Below are positions 1 through 9,759 of a stretch of DNA of 64,000 nucleotides, piece after piece; position 1 is the stretch's first letter, and every line of letters begins with the position of its first letter. This DNA comes from JAQVEB01 sp028698105 (GTDB lineage Bacteria > Bacteroidota > Bacteroidia > Bacteroidales > Dysgonomonadaceae): contig CAXYYA010000003.1 of NCBI GenBank assembly GCA_964293155.1, positions 1-64,000 on the forward strand, given 5' to 3'. The notes under the pieces were generated by a model that was not told where the DNA came from, ran no database searches, and saw only the letters and a program-made list of their open reading frames with translations. Position numbers and translations under genes: made by a program.

Positions 1-66
1 AATCTCTTCCATAATTTACACTTTTTTTGTGTAACGCTATTTCAGGACGAGACATTTAAATCTAAA

Positions 67-98
67 AAAACCGCCTCCAATGCATTGGAGGCGGTTTT
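67..98 (-). terminator. Intrinsic terminator after glgP
   Basis: A perfect palindrome with 16-nt arms, AAAACCGCCTCCAATG and its complement, meets at ATGCAT. Read on the minus strand it is followed by a run of seven T, so it should end the glgP transcript 50 nt past the stop. The T-run on the plus side is only four bases, so it may also stop plus-strand transcription from the left, but less well. Bases 1-66 hold nothing I recognise. Confidence 0.85.
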
Positions 99-150
99 CA
101 TTTATATCTGCCCTATATGAGCTGTTTCCAGACGATCCGTGTTGTTTCCC

Positions 151-2718
151 TTAGCCTATCCAGCGCACATACGCAAAATCCATGCGATGCGGCAGGTCGG
201 GATTCTTGGGATACACGCGTAACGCATATTGGTGCGTACCGGGGTCGTTGAGCGCTTTTTTGGTTTCGAAATACAATACGGAACCTTCTTTCTTTACCAG
301 ATCGAATTCATACTTTTCGATGAATTCAGCCTTATTCCGTACCGAATCAAAATCAACCATCACGCATTCCACTCCCAAATCGCCAACCATATCCTTTTTA
401 TCAATAACCACCTGGCCGTTGATAAGATTTTTCCCGCCATTGATGCTCACATCCTGATTGGGATTAAAGTTCACCTTCAATACTTCAAATTTATCCCAAT
501 TGGCAGCCATATTTTCTTTCCAGGCTACAATTTCTTTGGCCTTGCTGAAATTATCGGCGCAAAGTGCTTTAGCCCTTGCCGCTAATTTGTTGTAGAAACG
601 GTCGAAATAATCATCCATCATGCGTTTGGTAGTGAATACCGGCGCAATTTCTGCGATGGATTTCTTAATGTACTGTATCCACTCGTTTGAATAGCCGTTG
701 CTGTTGCGGGCATAATATAACGGAATAATTTCGTTTTCGAGCAGCGAATAAATGGTTGAGGCGTCCAATTCGTCCTGGAACGTTTGGTTTTCGTACGTTT
801 TATCCGAAGTAATAGCCCAACCGGCTTCCGGTTTATAGCCTTCGTACCACCAACCATCGAGAACCGACAGGTTGAGCACGCCGTTCATTTCGGCCTTTTC
901 GCCCGATGTTCCGGAGGCTTCCTGCAAACGGGTAGGGGTGTTGAGCCAGATGTCCACACCCGATACAAGTCGTTTGGCCAGGCGCATATCGTAATTTTCG
1001 AGGAAAATGATCTTTCCTAAAAATTCCGGTCGTCGCGAAATTTCAACGATGTCTTTTATCAGGCTTTGTCCGCCTCCGTCGGCCGGATGCGCTTTTCCTG
1101 CGAAAATAAATTGCACGGGATGTTTGGGGTCGTTCACGATTTTTGCTAATCTGTCGAGATCAGTAAACAGCAGATGCGCCCTTTTGTATGTGGCGAAGCG
1201 TCGTGAAAATCCAATCAACAAGGCATTCGGGTTTATTTGCTCGAGCACCGATACAATGCGCGACGGGTCGGCCTGGTTTTTCAGCCACCCTTCCTGAAAT
1301 TCTTCGCGGATGTAATCCACCAGTTTTCTTTTCAGGTGCATGCGCAAATCCCACAACTCGTCGTCGCTGATATCGTATGTTTTGTACCAGATAGCCAGGT
1401 TCGACTGGTCGTTATAGAAAGAAAGCCCGAAATGTTTTTCGTACATGGCTTTCACCGATGAAGTTGCCCAGGTTGGAAGATGAACGCCGTTCGTCACGTA
1501 ACCGACATGCAGCTCCTCAGGAAAATATCCTTTCCAAACGGGTTGAAACATTTCCTGCGATACCTTTCCATGCAGTTCGCTCACGCCGTTTGCTTCTTGT
1601 GCCGTGTTGAGCGCGAAAACGCTCATGGAGAACTTTTCGTGTGTTCCCGGGTTGGCGCGGCCCATATCCATAAACTGCTGCCAGGGAATGCCGATTTTTT
1701 CCACAATCCCGCCCATGTATTTCCCGATAAGCGCTTCGTCGAAGTAATCATGACCCGCAGGAACCGGTGTGTGAACAGTATATAGCGATGATGCCCTTAC
1801 AACTTCCAGCGCCTGATTGAACGCCAGTTTATCCGTATTTACGTAGTCACATAAACGCTGTGCGTTGATGAGTGCGGCGTGTCCCTCGTTCATGTGGTAC
1901 ACGTCTTTTTTTATCCCCAGTTTCTGTAAGAGAAGAATTCCTCCGATACCCAGTAAAAACTCCTGTTTCATGCGGTTTTCCCAATCGCCTCCGTACAACT
2001 GATGGGTAATGGCGCGGTCGAATTCGCTGTTTTGTTCCAGATCGGTATCCATCAAATATAGATTGATGCGCCCCACCGATACTTTCCACACGTTGGAATA
2101 AACAATGTGGTCGGTAAAGGGAATTTCAAGCACTACCGGCTTGTTATTCTCATCTGTAACTTGCTTGATGGGGAGGTTGCCGAAGTTTTGAGCTTCGTAA
2201 TTCGCGATTTGTTGTCCGTCCATCGAAAGGCTTTGGGTGAAATAGCCGTAACGGTATAAAAATCCCACGGCAGTCATGTCAACACGGCTGTCGCTGGCTT
2301 CTTTCAGGTAGTCGCCGGCCAAAATTCCCAATCCGCCGGAATATATTTTGAGCACATGAGTCAATCCGTATTCCATGCTAAAGTAAGCGATACTGGGGCG
2401 GTTATTATCGTAAGGCGTGTTAATATATTCGCGATATGAAGCATATACACGTTCAACCCGAGCCATTGTTTCGGTATCGTTCAGTATTTCTTCAATTCTT
2501 TCGGTTGTGAGGTTTTGCAGGAGGATTACCGGGTTCTTTTGACTCAAATCCCATTCTCTGGCATCGAGTTGTTCGAAAAGCGCTTTTGCTTCATCGTTCC
2601 AAACCCACCATAAATTGTGGGCGATTTCTCCTAAAAATTTTAATTCTTCCGGTAATACGGCATGCACGTGAATGTCATGCCATACCGGCGTATTTGAATA
2701 ACTTGATTTAATGATCAT
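151..2718 (-). CDS. glgP: Alpha-glucan (glycogen) phosphorylase, GT35
   Basis: Releases glucose-1-phosphate from glycogen or maltodextrin in the cytoplasm. The protein has about 855 residues from the ATG at 2718, chosen because homologous sequence (IIKSSYSNTPVWHDIHV) begins there; an upstream in-frame ATG at 2766 would add 16 unlikely residues. The motif EASGTSGEKAEMNG holds the lysine (about K608) that binds pyridoxal phosphate in the family. The pattern HNLWWVWN near the N-terminus and STEYGL-like SMEYGL are typical of the alpha-glucan phosphorylase subfamily found in Bacteroidetes. It lies 100 nt downstream of the glycogen synthase gene on the same strand, with its own -7 box at 2805-2812. 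Together the two genes form the glycogen turnover pair. Confidence 0.93.
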   Translation of the reverse strand: MIIKSSYSNTPVWHDIHVHAVLPEELKFLGEIAHNLWWVWNDEAKALFEQLDAREWDLSQKNPVILLQNLTTERIEEILNDTETMARVERVYASYREYINTPYDNNRPSIAYFSMEYGLTHVLKIYSGGLGILAGDYLKEASDSRVDMTAVGFLYRYGYFTQSLSMDGQQIANYEAQNFGNLPIKQVTDENNKPVVLEIPFTDHIVYSNVWKVSVGRINLYLMDTDLEQNSEFDRAITHQLYGGDWENRMKQEFLLGIGGILLLQKLGIKKDVYHMNEGHAALINAQRLCDYVNTDKLAFNQALEVVRASSLYTVHTPVPAGHDYFDEALIGKYMGGIVEKIGIPWQQFMDMGRANPGTHEKFSMSVFALNTAQEANGVSELHGKVSQEMFQPVWKGYFPEELHVGYVTNGVHLPTWATSSVKAMYEKHFGLSFYNDQSNLAIWYKTYDISDDELWDLRMHLKRKLVDYIREEFQEGWLKNQADPSRIVSVLEQINPNALLIGFSRRFATYKRAHLLFTDLDRLAKIVNDPKHPVQFIFAGKAHPADGGGQSLIKDIVEISRRPEFLGKIIFLENYDMRLAKRLVSGVDIWLNTPTRLQEASGTSGEKAEMNGVLNLSVLDGWWYEGYKPEAGWAITSDKTYENQTFQDELDASTIYSLLENEIIPLYYARNSNGYSNEWIQYIKKSIAEIAPVFTTKRMMDDYFDRFYNKLAARAKALCADNFSKAKEIVAWKENMAANWDKFEVLKVNFNPNQDVSINGGKNLINGQVVIDKKDMVGDLGVECVMVDFDSVRNKAEFIEKYEFDLVKKEGSVLYFETKKALNDPGTHQYALRVYPKNPDLPHRMDFAYVRWIG

Positions 2719-2804
2719 AATTATGTTGTATTTTTTATTTTCTGAAAAGGAATGCCAAACAATCAAACGTCATTCCAACAATGAAATATCTTTGAATTAC
2801 CCGA

Positions 2805-2812
2805 CAAAGATA
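2805..2812 (-). promoter_or_regulatory. Candidate -7 box for glgP
   Basis: CAAAGATA on the plus strand reads TATCTTTG on the minus strand, matching the Bacteroidetes -7 consensus TAnnTTTG. It sits 87 nt upstream of the glgP ATG, just past the stop codon of glycogen synthase, so glgP can probably be transcribed independently. Confidence 0.55.
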
Positions 2813-2818
2813 ACAAAT

Positions 2819-4504
2819 TTATTCGGTTCTAAGTTTATAGGGTTTTGATAATCTTACGAAAGAGTTATGCAACGCTTTGTAGTAGGCTTCCTGATAAAAC
2901 CGGATGAAATGATCCCAGTCGCTTTTGTTCGACAGGGCATAGGCGCAATCGCGAAGGAGTGAGATTTGGTCAACGCTTTTCAGGGTAAAGTCGAAAATGA
3001 TGTTGGCGATTTCTTTTGCTACATCCATTTGGTTGTCATCGTCTCTGTAGATGACTTCCACGCCGTCGTCAATTCCTTTTTTATCGCCCGCTTTTATAGC
3101 CCATGTCCCGAATCCGGCCAGTGAGGTGGTCACCGTGGGAACGGAAAAAGCTACGCTTTCGTGCGGCGTATAGCCCCACGGTTCGTAGTAAGACGGGAAA
3201 ACGGTTAAATCCATGCCGATAAGCAAATCGTAATATGAAACGTTGAAAATGCCATCGTTGCCGTTGAGATAAGACGGTACGAAGATAATTTTCACCGAAT
3301 CTCTCTTCGCGTTACAGAAGCCAAGGTGTTGGAGTTGGTTTACGATCCTGTCGTTTTCCGGCTCTTGCAGTACATGGGTCACATAAGGGCACTTCCGGTC
3401 AACGGTCTTTTTCCCATTGCCGTTCAGCCTCGCCATTAAGTCGGGGCGCGGGCCTTTAATCCAGCCCGGAACCATGATGAATGCGATGATGTCTTTGGTG
3501 AGTTGCGGTGTTTTGCGCAAAATATTCAACGCGTCAATAAATACGTCTATGCCTTTGTTTTTGTATTCGTAACGGCCGCTGGTGGCGATAAGCAGTGCAT
3601 CTTTATGAACAGAGTGTCCCAATACTTTTTCGGCAACGTTCATCAGAATTTGACGGGCTTTCTTCCGTGCCGATTTATGCGCATTGCCTGTGGGAATAAA
3701 ATTTTTTTCGAAGCCGTTAGGCGTGATTACATCCGGATGTCGTTGCAGGAATTGCGTGCATTCCTGTGCTGTGATATCGCTGACGGTGGTAAAGCAATCC
3801 ACGTTTTGAGCCGCCTTTTTTTCGACCGAGTGCTTCGATACCATGTTTAGCTGACGCGCCATCTGGTCGCCGTTATAGCCTTTCAAGTGATTGTAGAGCG
3901 GCAGGTTGTTGCCTGCGATGGAACGCCCGATGGAGGTAGCGTGCGTAGTGAACACAGTGGCTATTTTCGGAACGTTCTTCTTAATGTAAAGCGCACCCAT
4001 ACCCATTTGCCACTCATTGAAGTGCGCAATCACGTTCATGGGTTCCAGTTTGTAAAAACGATAAAAACTTTCGATGACCACTCCCGATGAGTAGGCAAAC
4101 ATACACGAATCGTTGTAATCGCCGTAAGCTGCCATGGAATCCACGCCGTAATCTATCCACATTTGCGCGTAGATGTCGTTCTTTTTTTCAAAAAACTTGT
4201 CAAATTTAATCAGAAAAACGATGGGGTTTCCGGGAACAATCCATCGCCCTATTCTTATTTCGAGGTTTTGATTTCGTTGCGCATACCGTCGCCAATCAGA
4301 AAATAATGTTTTATCTTCGATAAACCAGGGACTCTCTGTATCTTTCCATACATCGGGGCCGATGAAACAAATACGATCGTGATAAAGAGCCTGCAGTGAG
4401 TTGGCACGGGTGGAGAGTACGGTGTATATGCCGCCTACTTTGTTACATACTTCCCAACTTGTTTCAAAAAGATAATCAGGCGTATGCTTTTCATCCATTT
4501 GCAT
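2819..4504 (-). CDS. Glycogen synthase, GT3 (eukaryote-like) family
   Basis: Extends alpha-1,4-glucan chains from a nucleotide sugar in the cytoplasm. The N-terminal motif FETSWEVCNKVGGIYTVLSTRA matches the GT3 family that includes animal and yeast glycogen synthase, not the GT5 GlgA of most bacteria. The C-terminal half carries FPSYYEPWGYTPHESVAFSVPTVTTSLAGFG, the GT-B sugar-nucleotide region. I start it at ATG 4504 (MQMDEKHTPDY), about 561 residues, because the upstream in-frame residues look non-homologous; ATG 4498 is also possible. A TATCTTTG box at 4534-4541 lies 30 nt upstream. The donor (UDP- or ADP-glucose) cannot be read from the sequence. Confidence 0.9.
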   Translation of the reverse strand: MQMDEKHTPDYLFETSWEVCNKVGGIYTVLSTRANSLQALYHDRICFIGPDVWKDTESPWFIEDKTLFSDWRRYAQRNQNLEIRIGRWIVPGNPIVFLIKFDKFFEKKNDIYAQMWIDYGVDSMAAYGDYNDSCMFAYSSGVVIESFYRFYKLEPMNVIAHFNEWQMGMGALYIKKNVPKIATVFTTHATSIGRSIAGNNLPLYNHLKGYNGDQMARQLNMVSKHSVEKKAAQNVDCFTTVSDITAQECTQFLQRHPDVITPNGFEKNFIPTGNAHKSARKKARQILMNVAEKVLGHSVHKDALLIATSGRYEYKNKGIDVFIDALNILRKTPQLTKDIIAFIMVPGWIKGPRPDLMARLNGNGKKTVDRKCPYVTHVLQEPENDRIVNQLQHLGFCNAKRDSVKIIFVPSYLNGNDGIFNVSYYDLLIGMDLTVFPSYYEPWGYTPHESVAFSVPTVTTSLAGFGTWAIKAGDKKGIDDGVEVIYRDDDNQMDVAKEIANIIFDFTLKSVDQISLLRDCAYALSNKSDWDHFIRFYQEAYYKALHNSFVRLSKPYKLRTE

Positions 4505-4533
4505 AAATAATCTATTTCTTCTTTCTAAAGACA

Positions 4534-4541
4534 CAAAGATA
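4534..4541 (-). promoter_or_regulatory. Candidate -7 box for glycogen synthase
   Basis: CAAAGATA on the plus strand is TATCTTTG on the minus strand, 30 nt upstream of the start codon. This spacing predicts a short untranslated leader. Confidence 0.65.
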
Positions 4542-4662
4542 ACAAAATACTCGTAATGAGCGGACGAATTTTCGCACTTTATGCTTGCAGGACAATGAAA
4601 AATATTGCCCGCCAAAAATGCGGGTATTGCTGTTTACCTGCGGCGTAACCCGAAAAAAAGAT

Positions 4663-4670
4663 TACCTTTG
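4663..4670 (+). promoter_or_regulatory. Candidate -7 box for mfd
   Basis: TACCTTTG matches TAnnTTTG and lies 16 nt before the mfd ATG at 4686. This also argues that translation starts at 4686 and not at upstream in-frame ATG codons, which lie before the promoter. Confidence 0.6.
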
Positions 4671-4685
4671 TACCGGAAAAAAGCA

Positions 4686-7600
4686 ATGAATGTTTTAGAT
4701 ATTGTTCAGCTTCAACAACTTGTTGAAAAACATCCGAATATTGCGGCTGCAGGCAGCTTACTGAATAGGGCAAATGTTTTGTCGGTAAGGGGTTTGCACG
4801 GGTCGCTGCGTGCCATGTTTTCCGTAGGCTTGTTTCACAAACTGCCTCTCACATATCTTTTTATCCTCAACGATCAGGAAAATGCCGGCTATTTTTATCA
4901 CGATGTGAGCCAACTGATCGGTACAAAAAACGTACTGTTTTTCCCTTCGGCGTTCAAGCGCGCGGCAAAATACGGACAAATTGATGCGGCGAGCGAAATT
5001 CTGCGCACCGAGGTGCTGAGCCACTTGCAGGGTGAAAATCAACCGGTGATCATTGTGAGTTATCCCGATGCGCTGGCCGAAAAAACCGTTTCGGGTGACA
5101 CGCTAAAGGAAAACACCTTGCGCATTGCCTTGGGCGAGAGGGTGGATAGCGGTTTTGTTTCCGAAGTGCTGGATTCTTACGGTTTCCAATACGTTGATTA
5201 TGTGTATGAACCGGGACAGTATGCTACGCGCGGAAGCATCGTGGACGTGTACTCGTTTTCGAGCGAATATCCTTTCCGCATAGATTTTTTCGGCGATGAA
5301 GTGGAAACCATCCGCAGTTTTGATGTGGAATCGCAACTATCGAAAGAGAAATTGACGGAAATCCGCATTGTGCCCGAGTTTGGAAGATCGAAGTCTAAAA
5401 ATGCGACCCTGTTTGATTCGCTTCCGCCGCAATCGGTTGTCGGCATCGAAGATTTGCGCTGGATCGCCAGCAGAGTGGAATCCATCAACGAAGATGAATT
5501 GCATATCCATCCGCAGGATGTGGATTTCACACGCGCCGATCTGTTGAGCAAACCCGATTTTTTGGCAGCCCTGAAACGTTTCAAACACATTCGTTTCGAT
5601 ACCAAATTGGTGGATACGCCCGATGCCGCTATTGATTTTCATACTGCGCCTCAACCCTTGTATCACAAAAACTTCGATCTGCTGAGCGAGTCGGCCCATC
5701 ATTTTCTGGACGACGGCTATACGCTATATATCCTGAGCGACAGTGAAAAGCAGCAGAAACGGTTGGCGCATATTTTCGAGGATCGAGGCGATGTTATCCC
5801 GTTTACGGCCGTGAATAAAACCCTTCACGAGGGTTTTTCGGACGAAACGCTTAAAATTTGCTGTTTCACCGATCATCAAATCTTCGACCGTTTTCACAAA
5901 TACAACCTGAAATCCGATAAAGCCCGTTCGGGCAAGATCGCGCTCACCCTCAAGGAGCTAAACCAGTTGCAACCCGGCGATTTTGTGGTGCACATTGACC
6001 ACGGTATCGGCAAGTTCGCCGGATTGGTTCGCCTGCGCATCGGCGAAACGGTGCAGGAAGTCATTAAACTGACCTATCTGAATAACGACGCGGTGTTCGT
6101 TTCCATCCATTCCCTGCACAAAATATCGAAATACAAAGGCAAAGAAGGTGAATCGCCGCAACTCAACAAGTTGGGTTCCGGCGCGTGGGAGCGGGTTAAA
6201 GAACGCACCAAATCGAAGATAAAAGACATCGCGCGCGACCTTATCAAGCTTTACGCGCAACGGCAGCAAGAGAAAGGCTTCGCCTTCGCGAAAGACACCT
6301 ATCTGCAAACGGAGTTGGAGGCTTCATTTATGTACGAAGATACGCCCGACCAAATTAAAACCACCCGCGATGTAAAGCAGGATATGCAGAGCGAGCAACC
6401 GATGGACAGGCTGATTTGCGGCGATGTGGGTTTCGGAAAAACCGAAATTGCCGTGCGGGCGGCGTTCAAAGCGGCAACCGATGGCAAGCAAACGGCTGTA
6501 CTGGTGCCCACTACCGTGCTTGCTACGCAACATTTCCATACGTTCAGCGAGCGGCTGGCCGATTTTCCGGTGAAAGTGGATTACCTGAGCCGGGCACGCA
6601 CATCGAAAGAGCAAAAAGAGATATTGAATGAGCTGAAAACGGGCAAAATAGATATTTTGATCGGAACGCACCGTTTGGTGGGCAAAGACGTGCAATTCAA
6701 GGATTTGGGATTGCTGATCATTGATGAAGAGCAAAAGTTCGGCGTTTCCACCAAAGAAAAACTGAAACAACTAAGAGTGAATGTGGATACGCTTACCATG
6801 ACAGCCACGCCCATTCCGCGTACGTTACAGTTTTCACTGATGGGTTCGCGCGATCTGTCCACCATACAAACGCCGCCCCCCAACCGCTATCCGGTGCAAA
6901 CGGAAGTGCATACCTTTGACATGGAGATCATTCGCGAAGCGATTAACTTTGAGGTGAGCCGCAACGGGCAGGTTTTCATCGTGAACAACCGCATTCAGAA
7001 TATTTATGAACTGGAAGCGCTCATTAAACGCGAAATTCCCGATGTACGCGTGGCTGTGGGACACGGCCAGATGGACCCGAAGAAGCTGGAGAAAACCATT
7101 GCGGATTTCGTGGATCATGAACAGGATGTGCTTATCGCGACTACGATCATCGAATCCGGTATTGATATGCCCAACGTGAATACGATCATCGTGATCAACG
7201 CGCAGAATTTCGGATTGAGCGATCTGCACCAGTTACGCGGACGCGTGGGGCGCAGCAACCGCAAGGCATTTTGTTACCTGCTGGCGCCGCCGCTTTACAC
7301 GCTTACGGCCGATTCGCGCCGCCGTTTGCAGGCTATTGAAAATTTTGCCGAACTGGGAAGCGGCATTCATATTGCCATGCAGGATTTGGATATTCGCGGC
7401 GCGGGAAATTTGTTGGGGGCGGAACAGAGCGGTTTTATCGCCGATCTGGGATACGAAACATATCAGAAAATCCTTGCGGAAGCCGTGCAGGAACTTCGCA
7501 GGGATGAGTTCGCCGACCTGTATCACGAGCAGCAGGAGGCGGCTGCGGAGCGCGATGATTATGTGGATGACGTGCTTGTGGAAAGCGACCTCGACCTGAT

Positions 7601-8042
7601 GTTCCCCGTGACCTACATTCCCAACGACGCGGAACGCGTAGCGATTTACCGCGAACTCGATAACCTGGAGACCGAAACACAGATACTGGAATTCACGAAA
7701 AAACTGGAAGACCGTTTCGGCAAGATACCGCAACAGGGGCGCGAACTGATCCGTATCGTACGGCTTCGCCGTCTCGCTAAATCGCTCGGTATCGAGAAAG
7801 TAACGCTGAAAAACGGCCAAATGGCTCTTTTCCTCCTCTCCGATAACAACTCGCCTTATTACCAATCGTCGCTTTTTGAGAAGCTGTTGAACTACGTGCA
7901 AAAATACCCGCGCAATTGTCAGTTGCGCGAAGTGGGGAAGAAGCGTTCGGTGGTTATTCAAAAGGTGCCCACGGTAGAAGCTGCGGTGGGTGTGCTCGAT
8001 GAAATAAATGCGAATCAAAACAACCCTTCCACCGATAAATAA
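4686..8042 (+). CDS. mfd: Transcription-repair coupling factor
   Basis: Removes RNA polymerase stalled at DNA lesions and recruits UvrA. The 1118 residues follow the family order: UvrB-like N-terminal modules, the RNA-polymerase-interaction domain (GDFVVHIDHGIGKFAGL), then a RecG-like SF2 translocase with Walker A GDVGFGKTE near residue 580, the DEEQ box (LLIIDEEQKFG), and the C-terminal TRCF domain. The start at 4686 (MNVLDIVQL) sits just after a -7 box. The last 28 nt overlap convergently with cysK. The uvrA partner gene is also in this window (41478-44444). Confidence 0.96.
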   Translation: MNVLDIVQLQQLVEKHPNIAAAGSLLNRANVLSVRGLHGSLRAMFSVGLFHKLPLTYLFILNDQENAGYFYHDVSQLIGTKNVLFFPSAFKRAAKYGQIDAASEILRTEVLSHLQGENQPVIIVSYPDALAEKTVSGDTLKENTLRIALGERVDSGFVSEVLDSYGFQYVDYVYEPGQYATRGSIVDVYSFSSEYPFRIDFFGDEVETIRSFDVESQLSKEKLTEIRIVPEFGRSKSKNATLFDSLPPQSVVGIEDLRWIASRVESINEDELHIHPQDVDFTRADLLSKPDFLAALKRFKHIRFDTKLVDTPDAAIDFHTAPQPLYHKNFDLLSESAHHFLDDGYTLYILSDSEKQQKRLAHIFEDRGDVIPFTAVNKTLHEGFSDETLKICCFTDHQIFDRFHKYNLKSDKARSGKIALTLKELNQLQPGDFVVHIDHGIGKFAGLVRLRIGETVQEVIKLTYLNNDAVFVSIHSLHKISKYKGKEGESPQLNKLGSGAWERVKERTKSKIKDIARDLIKLYAQRQQEKGFAFAKDTYLQTELEASFMYEDTPDQIKTTRDVKQDMQSEQPMDRLICGDVGFGKTEIAVRAAFKAATDGKQTAVLVPTTVLATQHFHTFSERLADFPVKVDYLSRARTSKEQKEILNELKTGKIDILIGTHRLVGKDVQFKDLGLLIIDEEQKFGVSTKEKLKQLRVNVDTLTMTATPIPRTLQFSLMGSRDLSTIQTPPPNRYPVQTEVHTFDMEIIREAINFEVSRNGQVFIVNNRIQNIYELEALIKREIPDVRVAVGHGQMDPKKLEKTIADFVDHEQDVLIATTIIESGIDMPNVNTIIVINAQNFGLSDLHQLRGRVGRSNRKAFCYLLAPPLYTLTADSRRRLQAIENFAELGSGIHIAMQDLDIRGAGNLLGAEQSGFIADLGYETYQKILAEAVQELRRDEFADLYHEQQEAAAERDDYVDDVLVESDLDLMFPVTYIPNDAERVAIYRELDNLETETQILEFTKKLEDRFGKIPQQGRELIRIVRLRRLAKSLGIEKVTLKNGQMALFLLSDNNSPYYQSSLFEKLLNYVQKYPRNCQLREVGKKRSVVIQKVPTVEAAVGVLDEINANQNNPSTDK

Positions 8043-8923
8043 CGTTCTCCCGTATCGTAATTGAACGTGAGGATACGTTTGCTGCCTTCCAACTCCGGTA
8101 TTTTTTTTGCCACTGCGGCCAGAGAAGCGCCGGTGGAAATACCACCCAGAATGCCTTCTTCGCGCGCCAGTCGGCGGGCATAATCGAATGCCGCTTCGTT
8201 AGGAATTTTAATGACACCATCAAGCACGTTCATGTCCAAGGTGTCGGGAATGAACCCCGCTCCAATTCCCTGGATGGTGTGAGGGCCCGGATTGTCGCCC
8301 GAAATAACCGGAGACGCTTCCGGCTCTACGGCAATTACCCGGATGGACGGAAATTTCTTCTTCAATTCTCTTCCTACTCCCGTAATGTGGCCTCCTGTCC
8401 CTACACCCGTGATAAGGTAATCTAAACCTTCGGGAAAATCTTCTAGTATTTCTTTCGCCGTTTTTTCCGCGTGAACCGCAACATTTGCCTGATTTTTGAA
8501 CTGTTGCGGAATCCACGAATCTGCGATTTCGCGTTGCAGTTCTTCTGCGCGTTCGATGGCGCCTTTCATTCCCTTTTCGCGGGGAGTCAATACCAGTTCG
8601 GCTCCGTAAAGCGCGATTAACCGGCGCCGCTCAACCGACATGGATTCCGGCATCACAATGATCACTTTGTAGCCCTTTACGGCTCCCACAAACGATAATC
8701 CCACGCCTGTGTTGCCCGAGGTAGGTTCAATAATGGTGGCTCCGGGTTTTAATATGCCTTTTTTTTCGGCATCTTCGATCATTGCCAGCGCAATGCGGTC
8801 TTTGATGCTTCCGCCCGGGTTTTGTTTTTCCAGTTTGATCCACACTTCGTGTTGAGGAAATAATTTGCGTAGTCTTACGTGCGGCGTATTTCCAATGACG
8901 CCGAGGATATTTTCGTACTTCAT
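8015..8923 (-). CDS. cysK: Cysteine synthase (O-acetylserine sulfhydrylase)
   Basis: Makes cysteine from O-acetylserine and sulfide. The 302-residue fold type II PLP enzyme has the cofactor lysine in NPGGSIKDR (K41), the asparagine loop PTSGNTGVG, and the glycine-rich phosphate site GVGTGGHITG. It is the second gene of an operon: its start lies 14 nt after the cysE stop, so product and substrate enzymes are made together and can form the known CysE-CysK complex. Its 3' end overlaps the 3' end of mfd by 28 nt on the opposite strand. CysK and CysM cannot be separated reliably by eye; the length and motifs fit CysK better. Confidence 0.93.
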   Translation of the reverse strand: MKYENILGVIGNTPHVRLRKLFPQHEVWIKLEKQNPGGSIKDRIALAMIEDAEKKGILKPGATIIEPTSGNTGVGLSFVGAVKGYKVIIVMPESMSVERRRLIALYGAELVLTPREKGMKGAIERAEELQREIADSWIPQQFKNQANVAVHAEKTAKEILEDFPEGLDYLITGVGTGGHITGVGRELKKKFPSIRVIAVEPEASPVISGDNPGPHTIQGIGAGFIPDTLDMNVLDGVIKIPNEAAFDYARRLAREEGILGGISTGASLAAVAKKIPELEGSKRILTFNYDTGERYLSVEGLF

Positions 8924-8937
8924 TTTACTGTGATTTT

Positions 8938-9759
8938 TTAAATTGAATAATTGTTGGGTTCGTTAAATCCTTTTACGGTTTTTACTTTGACATCAACTTT
9001 GTTGTAAACAAGCGAATAGGGGATGACGCTATGGGTGAGCCATGCACCGCCGCCGATGGTTGAATCGTGGCCGATCACGGTATCGCCGCCCAAAATGGTA
9101 GCGCCGGAGTAGATGATCACATTGTCCTCCACGGTGGGATGGCGTTTTACATCGGAAAGGGTTTTTTCCAGATACAAGGCGCCAAGCGTCACACCCTGAT
9201 AGATTTTTACATTGTTGCCGATCTCGGTGGTCTCGCCGATCACAATGCCCGTGGCGTGATCCATAAACAGGTTTTTACCGATTTTGGCTGCCGGATGAAT
9301 ATCTATGCCTACTTTAGAGTGTGCATATTCCGAAAACAGGCGCGGAACAAGCGGCACGTTGAGTAAATGCAGTTCGTGCGCTATCCTGTGCACGGCAAGT
9401 GCGAAAAAACCGGGATACGTGATGATGACTTCTTCCAGCGACTTTGCCGCGGGATCGTTCCGCAGGTAGCTGTGGGAGTCCCTGTACAGCCGGTCGCGCA
9501 TATCGGGAAGTTTAGCGAAAAACTTTTCGGTGGCTTCATCGGCGAAAGCCTGATCGGTGAGCTCGGCAATGCTTTCGTTCAAAATCGCGGCCGATTCTTT
9601 CAGCATATTTTGGATTTTGCACACATCAAGCTCCGAGCAAACCGGAAACATGGCATCAAAAAACGATAAAACCGTTTCCTGGAGGCGACATTTGTCAATG
9701 GGAATGCGTACAGCCTGAGGCTGAAAAGCATCAATAAGTTCGTATGTATTTTTGTTCAT
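8938..9759 (-). CDS. cysE: Serine O-acetyltransferase
   Basis: Transfers acetyl from acetyl-CoA to serine, the committed step of cysteine synthesis. The 273-residue protein has an N-terminal helical part and a C-terminal left-handed beta-helix of hexapeptide repeats (HPAAKIGKNLFMDHATGIVIGET, GNNVKIYQGVTLG). The Asp-His pairs of the active site (in MDHATG and IDIHPA) are present. The gene is followed 14 nt later by cysK. It is preceded by a leader of about 140 nt that encodes a cysteine-rich peptide, so expression is likely governed by cysteine availability. Confidence 0.93.
   Translation of the reverse strand: MNKNTYELIDAFQPQAVRIPIDKCRLQETVLSFFDAMFPVCSELDVCKIQNMLKESAAILNESIAELTDQAFADEATEKFFAKLPDMRDRLYRDSHSYLRNDPAAKSLEEVIITYPGFFALAVHRIAHELHLLNVPLVPRLFSEYAHSKVGIDIHPAAKIGKNLFMDHATGIVIGETTEIGNNVKIYQGVTLGALYLEKTLSDVKRHPTVEDNVIIYSGATILGGDTVIGHDSTIGGGAWLTHSVIPYSLVYNKVDVKVKTVKGFNEPNNYSI

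Noticed and set aside
2749..2776. GGAATG/CATTCC hairpin in the glgP leader considered as a regulatory structure
   Set aside because: Only a 6-bp stem with a 16-nt loop; too weak to support.
2787..2794. TATCTTTG on the plus strand
   Set aside because: No plus-strand gene follows; it lies in the glgP leader and is a chance match.
7233..8018. A 261-codon open frame on the minus strand opposite the end of mfd
   Set aside because: It lies inside a conserved mfd region and has no homology signature; it is a shadow frame.
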